A stretch of 64,000 bases of DNA from contig NZ_LLZG01000411.1 in assembly GCF_001509475.1 (NCBI RefSeq), positions 182,804 through 246,803 of the forward strand, in the 5' to 3' direction. Within the stretch, counting starts at the first letter, position 1, and every line of letters starts with the position of its first letter. Below, in pieces: positions 48,334 through 56,582 of this stretch. Below the pieces are notes generated by a model. The model was not told the DNA's origin and searched no databases. It saw only the letters and a list, made by a program, of their open reading frames with translations. The position numbers and the translations under genes were made by a program. The stretch comes from Streptomyces regalis. Its GTDB lineage: Bacteria; Actinomycetota; Actinomycetes; Streptomycetales; Streptomycetaceae.

Positions 48334-49494
48334 TCAGGCCGTGTGCAGGGTCAACCCGTAGCGGCCCAGTATCTCGTTGACGGGCTGGAACCAGGTCTCC
48401 CCGCCGCCGGAGCAGTTGCCCCAGCCTCCCGAGGTGACTCCTTGGGCCTGGTCGCCGCTGATGAAGGAGCCTCCGGAGTCGCCGGGTTCGGCGCAGACGC
48501 TGGTCTTCGTCATCTGGTGCACCGCGCCCTGGCTGTAGTTGACTGTCTCGTTCTTGGCCAGCACGGTGCCGCAGTGCCAGTGCGTCGTGGAGCCCGACCG
48601 GCATATGGAGGTGCCGACGGGTGCCTCGGCCGAGCCGCGTACGAGGCGGTCCGGGACCGTGCCCCAGCCGAGGACCACCGGCACTGTCCACCAGCCGCTG
48701 CCGACGCTCACCCAGGCGTAGTCGTTGTCCGGGAACGAGGAGCCCTGGAACGTTCCGACGTAGGTGCCGTCCCAGCCCCTGACGCCGGCTCCCTGCCCAC
48801 CGCAGTGCCCTGCGGTGATGAAGCCGCCGTGCACCGAGAAGCCTATGGAGCAGCGGACGTTGCCTGTGTAGTAGGGGTCGCCGCCGACCGTTCCCGCCGC
48901 GAAGGTGCGCGGGCCGGCGGAGACCGTCTCGACCGTGACGGGGCCGGTGGCGAGGGCGCGGGAGACGAATCGCCGGACATCGTTGTCGGCCCGCCTGTCG
49001 CGGACGACGTTCACGACGACCGTGTTGGCCACCGGATCGACGTGCCAACTGCTCACGCCGGACGGGGCGGGGAGTCGGTCGATGCGCGCCTTGGTCACGT
49101 CGAGTTCTCGGGCGCTGTGCGCGACGGTGCGAACGGCCGCTCCGGTTGCCCGGACCTCCCGTACGGTCGCGGGCGCGGCGTCCGACGTGACGGCCACGGT
49201 GAGCCGCTCGCTCTTCGCGTCGAACCACGAGCCGCCGTAGGTGGATCCGGCTGCTGTGCGTGCCTTCGGCATGACGTCCATGGCGGTGCGTTCTGCCGCC
49301 AGCCGTACCACGGCCCGCTGCTCGGGCAGGCCGAGGTCCCGTTGCATCGCCTCCAGCAGTCCGGGGGAGGCGGGCTCGGTTTCGGCCACCGCGGGGAAGT
49401 CGGTCGCCGCTGCCGACCCGGTTCCGCCTGCGGTCCAGCTGCCGAGGACGAGCAGTAGGGCGAGACCCGCGTACTTGAGTCTGGTGCGTCTCAT
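48334..49494 (-). CDS. Secreted S1 serine protease, streptogrisin/alpha-lytic type
   Basis: A 386-residue pre-pro-protease. The signal peptide (1-28) is followed by a pro-region with the alpha-lytic-protease prodomain pattern (about 80-185; STYGGSWFDAKSERLTVAVT; VDPVANTVVVNVV). The mature domain begins near 200. Catalytic triad: His near 229 in ITAGHCGG, Asp near 257 in PDNDYAWV, Ser near 339 in EPGDSGGSF. Cys pairs are as in streptogrisins. The ATG at 49494 has AAGGG. It degrades extracellular protein. A perfect CebR/LacI-type palindrome lies 51 bp upstream, an unexpected sugar-type control. Confidence 0.93.
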   Translation of the reverse strand: MRRTRLKYAGLALLLVLGSWTAGGTGSAAATDFPAVAETEPASPGLLEAMQRDLGLPEQRAVVRLAAERTAMDVMPKARTAAGSTYGGSWFDAKSERLTVAVTSDAAPATVREVRATGAAVRTVAHSARELDVTKARIDRLPAPSGVSSWHVDPVANTVVVNVVRDRRADNDVRRFVSRALATGPVTVETVSAGPRTFAAGTVGGDPYYTGNVRCSIGFSVHGGFITAGHCGGQGAGVRGWDGTYVGTFQGSSFPDNDYAWVSVGSGWWTVPVVLGWGTVPDRLVRGSAEAPVGTSICRSGSTTHWHCGTVLAKNETVNYSQGAVHQMTKTSVCAEPGDSGGSFISGDQAQGVTSGGWGNCSGGGETWFQPVNEILGRYGLTLHTA

Positions 49495-49544
49495 AGGAGT
49501 TGCCCTTCGTCGTTCCAGCAAGGTGGGGTGGAACAACCGCAATC

Positions 49545-49558
49545 TGAGAGCGCTCTCA
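49545..49558. promoter_or_regulatory. CebR-like operator upstream of the S1 protease
   Basis: TGAGAGCGCTCTCA, a perfect 14-bp palindrome; the CebR cellulose-utilisation operator in Streptomyces is TGGGAGCGCTCCCA, differing only at symmetric positions 3 and 12. A LacI-family regulator probably binds here. Confidence 0.65.
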
Positions 49559-49928
49559 TTCAGGGTCGGGCAGAGTTTAGCCGTGACGGCACATCAGGTC
49601 CATACCAATGCGTTGGCGATGGTCCGCCTGATGCTCGTCCGGCTCGCCGGGCAACCGTCTCGGTGGAGCCATGAATCCCACCGCGCCGGGCCCTCGTCGT
49701 CGACGAGTCGCAACGTGCCCTCCGGAGCTTCGGACAGGAACATCGGCACCAGGTACTCGGTGTGCGTCATGCGCTCTTCACGGGCCAGGTAAAGCGCTGC
49801 TTGCCCTCTCGGCGGGGGAGTGGGCAGAGCAGCCCGCCGCATTGCCGTCGACTGAGCATTGACGCGGTGAGTCTCGTTACGCAACTCTGGGGGTCGCAGT
49901 CCTTCGTCGTGGAAGGGGTTGGTGCGGA
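49559..49928. other. Interval between protease and SRPBCC genes
   Basis: About 370 bp between divergent genes. It holds the small minus-strand frame at 49594-49770 and otherwise no clear gene. Promoters for both sides should lie here. Confidence 0.4.
49594..49770 (-). CDS. Small hypothetical protein, 58 residues
   Basis: Minus-strand frame from ATG 49770 with GAAGAG upstream; it reads THTEYLVPMFLSEAPEGTLR, then GPARWDSWLHRDGCPA. The opening resembles a folded domain, but the protein is short, its family is unknown, and no ribosome site is strong. It could be a remnant. Confidence 0.4.
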   Translation of the reverse strand: MTHTEYLVPMFLSEAPEGTLRLVDDEGPARWDSWLHRDGCPASRTSIRRTIANALVWT

Positions 49929-50435
49929 GTGGAGTGGACGGGTGCACGTTATGCGGACACGCCCACCGTGGAGGTGCGGGCGTGGGTCGACGCGCCGCCG
50001 GACCGGGTGTGGCGGATCGTTTCCGATGTGACGCTGATGCCGGGCATGAGCGAGGAGCTCCAGTCGGTCGAGTGGCTCGACGGCGCGGCAGGGCCCGCCG
50101 TGGGCGCTCGCTTTGTCGGCCGGAGCAGGCACGAGGACTTCGGCGAGTGGGAGACCACCTCGCACATCATCGAGTGCGAGCCCCCGCGCGTCCTCGCCTG
50201 GGCCGTGGCGGACCCCTCTCGTCCCAGCGCCGTCTGGCGCTTCGGCCTCCAACCCAAGGACGGCGGAACCGAGTTGTCCGAGTGGATGCAGATGGGACCC
50301 GGGCGGTCCGGTCTGTCCTTCGCCATCGACAGGATGCCGGAGAAGGAAGAAAAGATCGTGTTCGTGCGCATGCGGGAATTCGAGGCCAACATGACCGCCA
50401 CCCTGGGGCACATCAGGAAGCTGGCGGAGGCGTGA
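49929..50435 (+). CDS. SRPBCC-family (START-like) protein
   Basis: A 168-residue helix-grip protein that holds a hydrophobic ligand. It shows the usual opening VEVRAWVDAPPDRVWRIVSD, then GARFVGRSRHEDFGEWETTS. Members include polyketide cyclases/aromatases and lipid binders; no catalytic residue is obvious. GTG start. Its TGA overlaps the ATG of the LLM gene, and an HxlR regulator follows, so it belongs to a three-gene operon. Confidence 0.88.
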   Translation: MEWTGARYADTPTVEVRAWVDAPPDRVWRIVSDVTLMPGMSEELQSVEWLDGAAGPAVGARFVGRSRHEDFGEWETTSHIIECEPPRVLAWAVADPSRPSAVWRFGLQPKDGGTELSEWMQMGPGRSGLSFAIDRMPEKEEKIVFVRMREFEANMTATLGHIRKLAEA

Positions 50436-51493
50436 TGAGGGCCGCGACCACGATCGAGGCGTCCGGGCTCGGTTCCTGGACGCAGCAACTGGACTTCGTC
50501 GTCGAGGCGGAGAAGCTCGGCCTCGACATCTGCTGGGTGGCCGAGGCGTGGGGCTCCGACGCCCCCTCCGCCCTGGGCTACTACGCCGCCCGCACCGAAC
50601 GCATGCTGCTGGGCTCCGGCGTCATGCAGGTGGGGACGCGCACCCCGGTGGCTCTCGCCCAGACCGCGATCACCCTCTCCAACCTGTCCCAGGGGCGCTT
50701 CGTGCTGGGCCTGGGCCCCTCGGGTCCCCAGGTGATGGAAGGGCTGCACGGCGTTCGCTTCGCCCGCCCGCTGGCGCGGGTCCGCGAGACGGTGGAGATC
50801 GTGCGGCAGGCACTGACCGGTGGCAAGATCGACCACTCCGGCACCGAGTACCGCATCCCCCTGCCCGGCGGGGACGCCGTACCCATGAAACTGTCGATGC
50901 GAGCCGAGCACCCCGTACCGCTCTACCTCGCTGCTCTGTCACCGGCCATGCTCCGGCTGACCGGTGAGGTCGCGGACGGCTGGCTCGGCACGAGCTTCGT
51001 GCCCGAAGGAGCGGCCGACGCCTACTTCGCTCATCTCGACGAAGGGCTCGCGCGCGGCGGGCGCACCCGTGCGGATCTGGACATCTGCCAGGGCGCCGAG
51101 GTGGCCTTCGCCCCCGACGAGGAGGCGCTCGGCGCCATGGTGGCCGGCCGCAAGAAGGAACTGGCCTTCAGCCTCGGCGGCATGGGTTCGGCGTCCACCA
51201 ATTTCTACAACCGCGCCTACAGCAGGCAGGGTTGGGCGGAGGTGGCCGAGGAGGTACGGCGGCGCTGGCAGGCGGGTGACCGGGACGGGGCGGCCGCGCT
51301 CGTCACCGACGAGATGGTCCTCGCGACGACCCTGATCGGCACCGAGAGCATGGTGCGGGAGCGGTTGCGCGTCTGGCGCGACGCCGGTGTGGACACCGTC
51401 CGCCTGTATCCGGCCGGTGCGGACACGGCCGCCCGGCTCGACACGCTGGGCCGCGCGATCGAGCTGGTCCACGAGGTCGGAGCGCGGGCATGA
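50435..51493 (+). CDS. LLM-class (F420-type) flavin-dependent oxidoreductase
   Basis: A 352-residue luciferase-like barrel enzyme. Motifs: LDFVVEAEKLGLDICWVAEA, LLGSGVMQVGTRTPVALAQT, SQGRFVLGLGPSGPQV. In actinomycetes most such enzymes use F420, which here is likely but not proven. It probably oxidises or reduces a small molecule held by the neighbouring SRPBCC protein. ATG overlaps the previous stop (TGATG); the stop overlaps the HxlR start (ATGA). It is not part of the NRPS monooxygenase, which is a different subfamily. Confidence 0.92.
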   Translation: MRAATTIEASGLGSWTQQLDFVVEAEKLGLDICWVAEAWGSDAPSALGYYAARTERMLLGSGVMQVGTRTPVALAQTAITLSNLSQGRFVLGLGPSGPQVMEGLHGVRFARPLARVRETVEIVRQALTGGKIDHSGTEYRIPLPGGDAVPMKLSMRAEHPVPLYLAALSPAMLRLTGEVADGWLGTSFVPEGAADAYFAHLDEGLARGGRTRADLDICQGAEVAFAPDEEALGAMVAGRKKELAFSLGGMGSASTNFYNRAYSRQGWAEVAEEVRRRWQAGDRDGAAALVTDEMVLATTLIGTESMVRERLRVWRDAGVDTVRLYPAGADTAARLDTLGRAIELVHEVGARA

Positions 51494-51993
51494 GCGCGCG
51501 CACGTCCTTCGCGAACTGGCCGTGCTCGATCGCGCGGACCCTGGACGTGGTGGGCGACGCCTGGACGCCGCTGGTCCTGCGGGAGGCGTTCTACGGCAGC
51601 CGCCGCTTCGAGGAGTTCCAGGGGGAGTTGGGGATCGCCCGGAACACGCTCACCGACCGGCTGCGTCGCCTGGTCGAGGCGGGGCTGATGGAACGACGGC
51701 TCTACGAGAGCGAGCCGCCCCGCCACGAATACCTGCTGACGGAGCAGGGCAAGGACCTCTTCCCCGTCCTCGCCGCGATGGCACGCTGGGGCGACCGCTG
51801 GCTCGCCGGGCCTGAGGGACCCCCGACCACCCTGCATCACGAGGCCTGCGGCCACGACGGTCATGCTGAGGTCGTGTGCTCCACCTGCCGCGAGCCGCTG
51901 CACGCCGACACCACGACCGTTCGGATGGGCCCCGGGTATCCGGAACGGCTCAAGTCCCGGCCCGACGTACAGCGCCGCTTCTCGCCCAACTGA
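51490..51993 (+). CDS. HxlR-family winged-helix regulator
   Basis: A 167-residue regulator with the HxlR winged helix in its first 110 residues: CSIARTLDVVGDAWTPLVLR, then FEEFQGELGIARNTLTDRLR. The C-terminal part has CSTCREPLHA, a zinc-like knuckle pair with an earlier Cys-Gly-His. Redox or electrophile sensing through Cys is common for the family. ATGA overlap with the LLM gene; the operon order suggests it controls that enzyme. Confidence 0.92.
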   Translation: MSARTSFANWPCSIARTLDVVGDAWTPLVLREAFYGSRRFEEFQGELGIARNTLTDRLRRLVEAGLMERRLYESEPPRHEYLLTEQGKDLFPVLAAMARWGDRWLAGPEGPPTTLHHEACGHDGHAEVVCSTCREPLHADTTTVRMGPGYPERLKSRPDVQRRFSPN

Positions 51994-52005
51994 CCAGGCA
52001 TCGGT

Positions 52006-53652
52006 TCAGCACCTGCGACCGTCGCGCAACTCCAGCCGTTCCCCCGGGAATTGCTGGCGAAAGCTGCGGTCGTGCGAGACCGCGACCACCGCTCCCGGAT
52101 ATGCCGCAAGCGCTGCCTCCAGGTCCTCGACCAGGTCGAGCGCGATGTGGTTCGTGGGTTCGTCGAGCACGATGAGGTCTGCGGGCCGGGTCACGAGGCT
52201 CGCGAGCTGCAGCCGCCGCTGTTGCCCCGCGGACAGCGCCGCGACCGGGACGTGCAGGTCCTCCTCGCGGAACAGGCCCAGTGTCAGCAGCTGTTCGGCG
52301 TACTCGTCCGGCAGTCCGGGCCGCCCGGCTGCGAAGGCGGCGAGCAAGGGGAGCCGGGTGGAGCGCGCGGGCAGTTCCTGCGCCAGGTACCCGGTCCGGG
52401 CGGGGCGGTGCACCGAGCCCGCATCCGGCTCTAGGTCGCCCGCCAGGACGCGCAGCAGCGTCGTCTTGCCCGCCCCGTTCTCGCCCGTGATCAGCAGCCG
52501 CTGTCCGGGCATGACCTCCAGCAGCCCGTCCAGGCGCAGCCGCTCGCCGACCGCCACGCCGTCGAGTTGGGCGAGCGGGCACTCGTCAGGCTGCTCGCCG
52601 CCTGACGTCGGCAGCGCCGCCGTGAACCTGAGCGGTTCCGGTGGCGCCGCCACCGGGTTGCGCCGCAGGTGGGCCAGCCGCTCCCGAACCGCGCGCACCT
52701 GCCCGCCGAGCTTCGCCTCGTGCGAGCGGCGGTGCTTGCCGAAGCCCTGCCGCGGGTCCCTGCCCGTGGTGGCCAGCCTCCTCCCGGCGGCGTCGAGCAG
52801 CTCCTCGGCACGGGCCACCTCCTCGAGCCAGGCCGCGTGTTCCTGCTCCGCGCGGCGCCGGGCGGCGGCCTTGGCGGCGCGGTAGCCGGCCCAGCCGTCG
52901 CCGTACCGGTGCACTGTCCGTGCATCCCGGTCGACCTCCAGGACGGTGGTGGCGATGCGCTCCAGGAATCCGCGGTCGTGGGTGACGGCGACGACGGTGC
53001 CGCGGTGCGCGCGCAGGTGCTCCTCCAGCCGGCGCACGGCCGCCGCGTCGAGGTGGTTCGTCGGTTCGTCGAGGAGCAGCAGCTCGGGGGCGGCGGCCAG
53101 CACGCAGGCGAGCGCGAGCCGTGACTGCTCGCCGCCGGAGAGCGTGCCGAGCGCGCGGTCGCGGGTGATCCCGGCGAGTCCGAGCCCGTGCAGCGCGGCG
53201 TCGACGCGGGCGTCCGCCTCGTATCCGCCGCGTTCCTCGTACGCGATCAGCAGCTCACCGTACGCGGCGAGTTCGTCCTCCGACGCCTCGCCGAGCCGCT
53301 CCTGCGCCGTGCGCAGCCGGCGCTCCAGATCGCGCAGTTCGGCGAGGGCGAGGTCGACGGCGTCCTGCACGGTGCAGTCCGGGGCGAGGTCGAGGGTCTG
53401 GGCGAGGTGTCCGAGGCCGCCGGGGAAGCTGACGGTGAGATCCCCGGCGTCCGGCAGCTCGGCGGCGGCGAGCAGCCGCAGCAGGGTGGACTTGCCGGAG
53501 CCGTTCTCGCCGATGACGGCGGCCTTCTCGCCCGGGCGGACGGTGAAGGAGACCTGGTCGAGGACGGTCCGGGTGCCGTAGGACTTGGTGACGTCCTTGA
53601 CGGACAGCTGCGTCACGGCAGCGGGCATGGCGGTATGGGCGCGTTCGCGCAT
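52006..53652 (-). CDS. ABC-F ATPase, probable ribosome protection protein
   Basis: A 548-residue soluble protein with two ATPase domains and no membrane segment. Domain 1: Walker A GENGSGKST, signature LSGGEQSRLALA, Walker B LLLDEPTNHLD. Linker about 240-320 with the charged coiled region (RRRAEQEHAAWLEEVARAEE). Domain 2: GENGAGKTT, LSAGQQRRLQLAS, IVLDEPTNHIALD. The DEPTNH sequences mark ABC-F. Members in Streptomyces rescue ribosomes from macrolides, lincosamides or other ribosome drugs, or act in housekeeping. ATG at 53652 follows AGGGAA; a short leader ORF and a hairpin lie upstream. Confidence 0.93.
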   Translation of the reverse strand: MRERAHTAMPAAVTQLSVKDVTKSYGTRTVLDQVSFTVRPGEKAAVIGENGSGKSTLLRLLAAAELPDAGDLTVSFPGGLGHLAQTLDLAPDCTVQDAVDLALAELRDLERRLRTAQERLGEASEDELAAYGELLIAYEERGGYEADARVDAALHGLGLAGITRDRALGTLSGGEQSRLALACVLAAAPELLLLDEPTNHLDAAAVRRLEEHLRAHRGTVVAVTHDRGFLERIATTVLEVDRDARTVHRYGDGWAGYRAAKAAARRRAEQEHAAWLEEVARAEELLDAAGRRLATTGRDPRQGFGKHRRSHEAKLGGQVRAVRERLAHLRRNPVAAPPEPLRFTAALPTSGGEQPDECPLAQLDGVAVGERLRLDGLLEVMPGQRLLITGENGAGKTTLLRVLAGDLEPDAGSVHRPARTGYLAQELPARSTRLPLLAAFAAGRPGLPDEYAEQLLTLGLFREEDLHVPVAALSAGQQRRLQLASLVTRPADLIVLDEPTNHIALDLVEDLEAALAAYPGAVVAVSHDRSFRQQFPGERLELRDGRRC

Positions 53653-53719
53653 GTGATTTTCCCTGGGGATGCGAAGTGTCCACGGGCAGCGGAGACGGCG
53701 GCGTCGGCCGTGCCCGGAC

Positions 53720-53743
53720 TCAGGGGAAGCAGTGGAAAGTCAC
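53720..53743 (-). promoter_or_regulatory. Possible 7-codon leader ORF before the ABC-F gene
   Basis: GTG at 53743 to TGA at 53720 encodes M-T-F-H-C-F-P with a weak GGTGGG site. A hairpin between GTCCGGGCA and TGCCCGTGGAC follows on the minus strand, before the ABC-F start. Antibiotic-sensing leader peptides are known before ABC-F genes; this is a candidate only. Confidence 0.3.
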
Positions 53744-53905
53744 GCGCCCACCGTAGCAAAACGATCCGTCTCGTCTCTACTCGTTGATGCGGCACAAACG
53801 GCGCTGGTGCATGCCGCCGTACAACTTTTCAGGCATGCGACAGGTCTCAACCACCGTACGAACCAATCCGACCTATCAGTACATCTGGTTCCAACGGGGG
53901 AACAC

Positions 53906-54379
53906 ATGAGCCTGGTCCGCAACCAACACCGCAACCGCAACCGCAACCGCACTCGCCGCGCCGCGACCGCGGCCGTCACCCTCCTGATGGCGGCCGCCCT
54001 CGGTGCAGCCGGCACCGGAGCGTCCAACGCCGGCACGGCGGCACCGCAGACGCGGCAGATCGCCTCGTCCGTGCTCGGCAGCGACTACAAGGTCACGTTG
54101 ACCGCGCTGCGGTCGACGCAGGACGAGTACGCCGCCTCGGTGCGGCTGCAGGTCTACAAGCAGAGCGGCGGGGCCTGGAAAGAGTCCGACCGGGTCACGG
54201 TGGGAGACGTCGACGGGTGGTTCTGGTACCCGCTGACCGGCAGTGGTGCCGTCTGCGAGTTCTCCACCGCGAGCACGGAGCCCGCGCCGCTCGACGTGAG
54301 TCTGCTGATCACGCCTTCCATCGGCTGCTCGGAGCCCACGCACTACGTGGTGAAGGAAGGCAGGGTGTTCGCCGGCTGA
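53906..54379 (+). CDS. Small secreted protein, unknown
   Basis: A 157-residue exported protein. The signal region has an Arg/Asn-rich start built from a hexamer DNA repeat (CGCAAC) giving NRNRNRNRT, then a hydrophobic core AAVTLLMAAALGAAGTG. The mature part (SSVLGSDYKVTLTALRSTQD; VGDVDGWFWYPLTGSG) is beta-rich with one Cys pair. Not assigned to a family. The ATG at 53906 has GGGGGAA. Divergent from the ABC-F gene. Two hairpins follow. Confidence 0.75.
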   Translation: MSLVRNQHRNRNRNRTRRAATAAVTLLMAAALGAAGTGASNAGTAAPQTRQIASSVLGSDYKVTLTALRSTQDEYAASVRLQVYKQSGGAWKESDRVTVGDVDGWFWYPLTGSGAVCEFSTASTEPAPLDVSLLITPSIGCSEPTHYVVKEGRVFAG

Positions 54380-54435
54380 CCCACGAGGCCCGCGCCCTGT
54401 CGTCGGACGGCGAACCGATTCTGTCGGGCACCGCA

Positions 54436-54476
54436 GATGGGCGTCTGACCAGGCAAGTCACGGTCAGGCGCCCATC
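54436..54476 (+). terminator. First of two tandem terminator hairpins
   Basis: GATGGGCGTCTGACC at 54436 pairs with GGTCAGGCGCCCATC ending at 54476, a 15-bp stem with one G-T wobble. Confidence 0.65.
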
Positions 54477-54479
54477 GCG

Positions 54480-54509
54480 GCCCCGTCCGGCACCACTGCC
54501 GGACGGGGC
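54480..54509 (+). terminator. Second tandem terminator hairpin
   Basis: Perfect 13-bp stem GCCCCGTCCGGCA/TGCCGGACGGGGC around CCAC. With the previous hairpin it insulates the secreted-protein gene from the ATPase gene downstream. Confidence 0.75.
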
Positions 54510-54675
54510 CGCAGTCCGGTCGGCACAGCAGGCGCCGTCCTCTCTCTCGTCCGTGTGGCCCCGCGCCTTCGACCAGTTTCGGACGCGTAGCCGCGCTCCG
54601 GCTGGGAACCAGCGGGGGTGGAAGCAGCATGACGAGTCACGGTGGCCGACGGGCGGACGGGCCGAAGAAGGTGTG

Positions 54676-55113
54676 ATGGCGACCGAATCGCGCGGGGGCG
54701 GCAACCCGTCCTCCGAAGAGATCGAGGACCGGGAGGCCAGGTTTGACGGGGGATTCGGTGATGTGACAAGAGCCCGCTTGTGCGCGGAGGAATTCCTGAC
54801 CACGCTCGCGCGGTCCTCACCGCCGGCGGCGCCCGAGCACCGGGACGACATCCTGCTGGTCGTCAGCGAACTCGCCGCCAACGTCATCCAGTACGCTCCA
54901 GGGCCGTTCGGGCTGACCATGCGCAGGGTCTTCGACGGAGTGCACGTGACGCTCGGTGACACGAGCACCACTCCACCGGCGCCGCGTCCCTCCCACCCCG
55001 GCCCGGGCGGTGGCGGCGGAATCGGCTGGTACCTGATCCACACGCTGTGCGACCAGGTCAGTGTGGTGGTGCGTGAGGACGGCAAGGATGTGCACGCGTT
55101 CCTGCCCTGGTGA
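54676..55113 (+). CDS. RsbW-like anti-sigma HATPase
   Basis: A 145-residue GHKL-type ATPase of the anti-sigma or partner-switch class. The N-box is in DDILLVVSELAANVIQYAPG and the G-box in GGGGGIGWYLIHTLCDQVSV. The length fits RsbW-like proteins. The ATG at 54676 follows GAAGAAGG at a short distance of five bases. No STAS or sigma factor gene is adjacent; its partner is probably encoded elsewhere. A second RsbW-like gene converges on it. Confidence 0.88.
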   Translation: MATESRGGGNPSSEEIEDREARFDGGFGDVTRARLCAEEFLTTLARSSPPAAPEHRDDILLVVSELAANVIQYAPGPFGLTMRRVFDGVHVTLGDTSTTPPAPRPSHPGPGGGGGIGWYLIHTLCDQVSVVVREDGKDVHAFLPW

Positions 55114-55162
55114 GCTGCCCGCAGCCGCAGGCTGCGAGCGGACCCTGCCGGCGTGCGGACTC

Positions 55163-55603
55163 TCACGTCAGCGGCACCAGTACGCCGACCGTCTTGCCGC
55201 CCTCCCGGCGGTGCTCGATGAGGATCTCGCGGGACAGGCGGATGATCAGCGGCCATCCGTAACCGCTGCCCTCGTGCGTGCGGGGCAAGGTACCCGCCCC
55301 GTAGGCGGCGGAGGGGACGGCGTCGCTGTAGTCGTGCACGCTCAGCCTCACCCCCTCGGGAAGAAGGGCCAGCTCGAACCCCGCGAGACCGCCGCCGTGC
55401 CGGATGGCGTTGGTGACCAGTTCCGACACGACCAGCAGGAGGTCCATGACGGCTCTCTCACTGGCCGGGCCGCACGGGGAACGCCAGTGCTCGTCCACGA
55501 CCGACCGCACATAACTCCGTGCCGCCGCCGCGCTGGTGATCGGGACCGACCGGCTGCGCGCCGTCCCGCTGTACCCGGCCGGACGCCGCTCCGCCGGCTT
55601 CAT
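55163..55603 (-). CDS. RsbW-like HATPase
   Basis: A 146-residue GHKL ATPase. N-box VMDLLLVVSELVTNAIRHGG, G-box EGSGYGWPLIIRLSREILIE. It differs from the neighbouring ATPase in sequence, so the two are not a recent duplication. Streptomyces encodes many such orphans, often acting on anti-anti-sigma factors. ATG at 55603 with a weak site. Confidence 0.88.
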   Translation of the reverse strand: MKPAERRPAGYSGTARSRSVPITSAAAARSYVRSVVDEHWRSPCGPASERAVMDLLLVVSELVTNAIRHGGGLAGFELALLPEGVRLSVHDYSDAVPSAAYGAGTLPRTHEGSGYGWPLIIRLSREILIEHRREGGKTVGVLVPLT

Positions 55604-55750
55604 GACTGCTCGTTCGCTGCCTGCGGGATGCTCGTCGCTGCCCGAGCATCGCAGGCGTCCACCAAGAGGACTGCGGCTTCCGTCACTTCACCATTCCTCG
55701 CACGCTGTCGTCTCCGCTTCTCGTCGTCCGTCTGCGTCCATGGGCCTCGG

Positions 55751-56122
55751 CTACCCGTTCGCGCCCGAACCATGGGGCAGAGCGGCGCAATACGCACCGA
55801 CGGCGGACAGGTACTCGGGGTCGAGGGTCTCGCGGTCGGTCTCGAAGCGGGGTGCCGCTTTGGCCTCCGCTCGGGTACACCCCACCGTGACCACCCGGGT
55901 CTTCATGTCGACGCCGGTGACCGTGCCCGCGGGTATCAGCAGGCTTCTGCCGAACACCCACGCGCCCGTGCCGACGATCAAGTGCCGCAGGGGCGTGTCG
56001 TCGGACTGGCGGTCCACATGGCCCACGACTCCGTCGATCGCCTCGACCGTGAACCCCTTGAGAGTCCGCCCCTCCTGATGGCCGCTCCCGGGTGGGTACG
56101 ACCAGATTCTCGCGGTGCTCAC
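55751..56122 (-). CDS. PRC-barrel domain protein
   Basis: A 123-residue protein with a PRC-barrel: VEAIDGVVGHVDRQSDDTPL, then LIVGTGAWVFGRSLLIPAGT and VTGVDMKTRVVTVG. PRC-barrels occur in RimM and photosystem proteins and in small stress proteins of this type. The GTG at 56122 has GGAG five bases upstream and begins the natural N-terminus; the frame remains open upstream as antisense. Divergent from a frameshifted plus-strand gene that starts in the same few bases. Confidence 0.85.
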   Translation of the reverse strand: MSTARIWSYPPGSGHQEGRTLKGFTVEAIDGVVGHVDRQSDDTPLRHLIVGTGAWVFGRSLLIPAGTVTGVDMKTRVVTVGCTRAEAKAAPRFETDRETLDPEYLSAVGAYCAALPHGSGANG

Positions 56123-56557
56123 ATCGCTCCGGCCCGACACCGCCGCGGCGCTGCGCGACAGCTGCTCGACCACCGCCTCCCTCGGCACCGGCCTCGGCAC
56201 CTGCCTGCGCACGGCCGACGACTTCGGCCGGCACAGCACGCCCGAGCGGGGAACGATCGCCCTGGCCGGGATCGCTGCGCGCCCGAATCCCGACACCACC
56301 GGCCCGCACCCCGTCCCGCTCCCGGTGCGCTCCGGCGGAGTCAACATCCCCCTCGCGAGCGCGGCGTTCTCCGGCGACGCCCGGGCCCTCGCCTCCTCCG
56401 CCGCGGTGGAGACGGTGCTGTGCGCGCCCCCACCTGCCCCGGCATGGGCGGCTTCTATCCGGCCACGCTCGACGAGGACCTGAAAGCATCGGCCGACCGA
56501 CTGTTGCTGTGCCACGTGCACGGCAGCGTGCGGCGGCAGCGGGCACCGGAGTGCTGA
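56115..56557 (+). pseudogene. Frameshifted coding region, family unknown
   Basis: From GTG 56115 one frame has strong G/C third positions to about 56430 (LTSLRPDTAAALRDSCSTTA ...). There it loses bias, and the next frame continues with coding-like sequence (TCPGMGGFYPATLDEDLKAS) to a TGA at 56557. A single-base indel near 56430-56440 would join them. The 5' end has no ribosome site and overlaps the PRC-barrel start by eight bases. It was not recognised. Confidence 0.5.
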
Positions 56558-56582
56558 GCGGCAGCACCGTGGGAGTTGCTCG

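Noticed and set aside
50435..51493. Stand-alone LLM gene as a partner of the NRPS LLM domain
   Set aside because: It lies 32 kb away in its own operon with an HxlR regulator and belongs to a different LLM subfamily.
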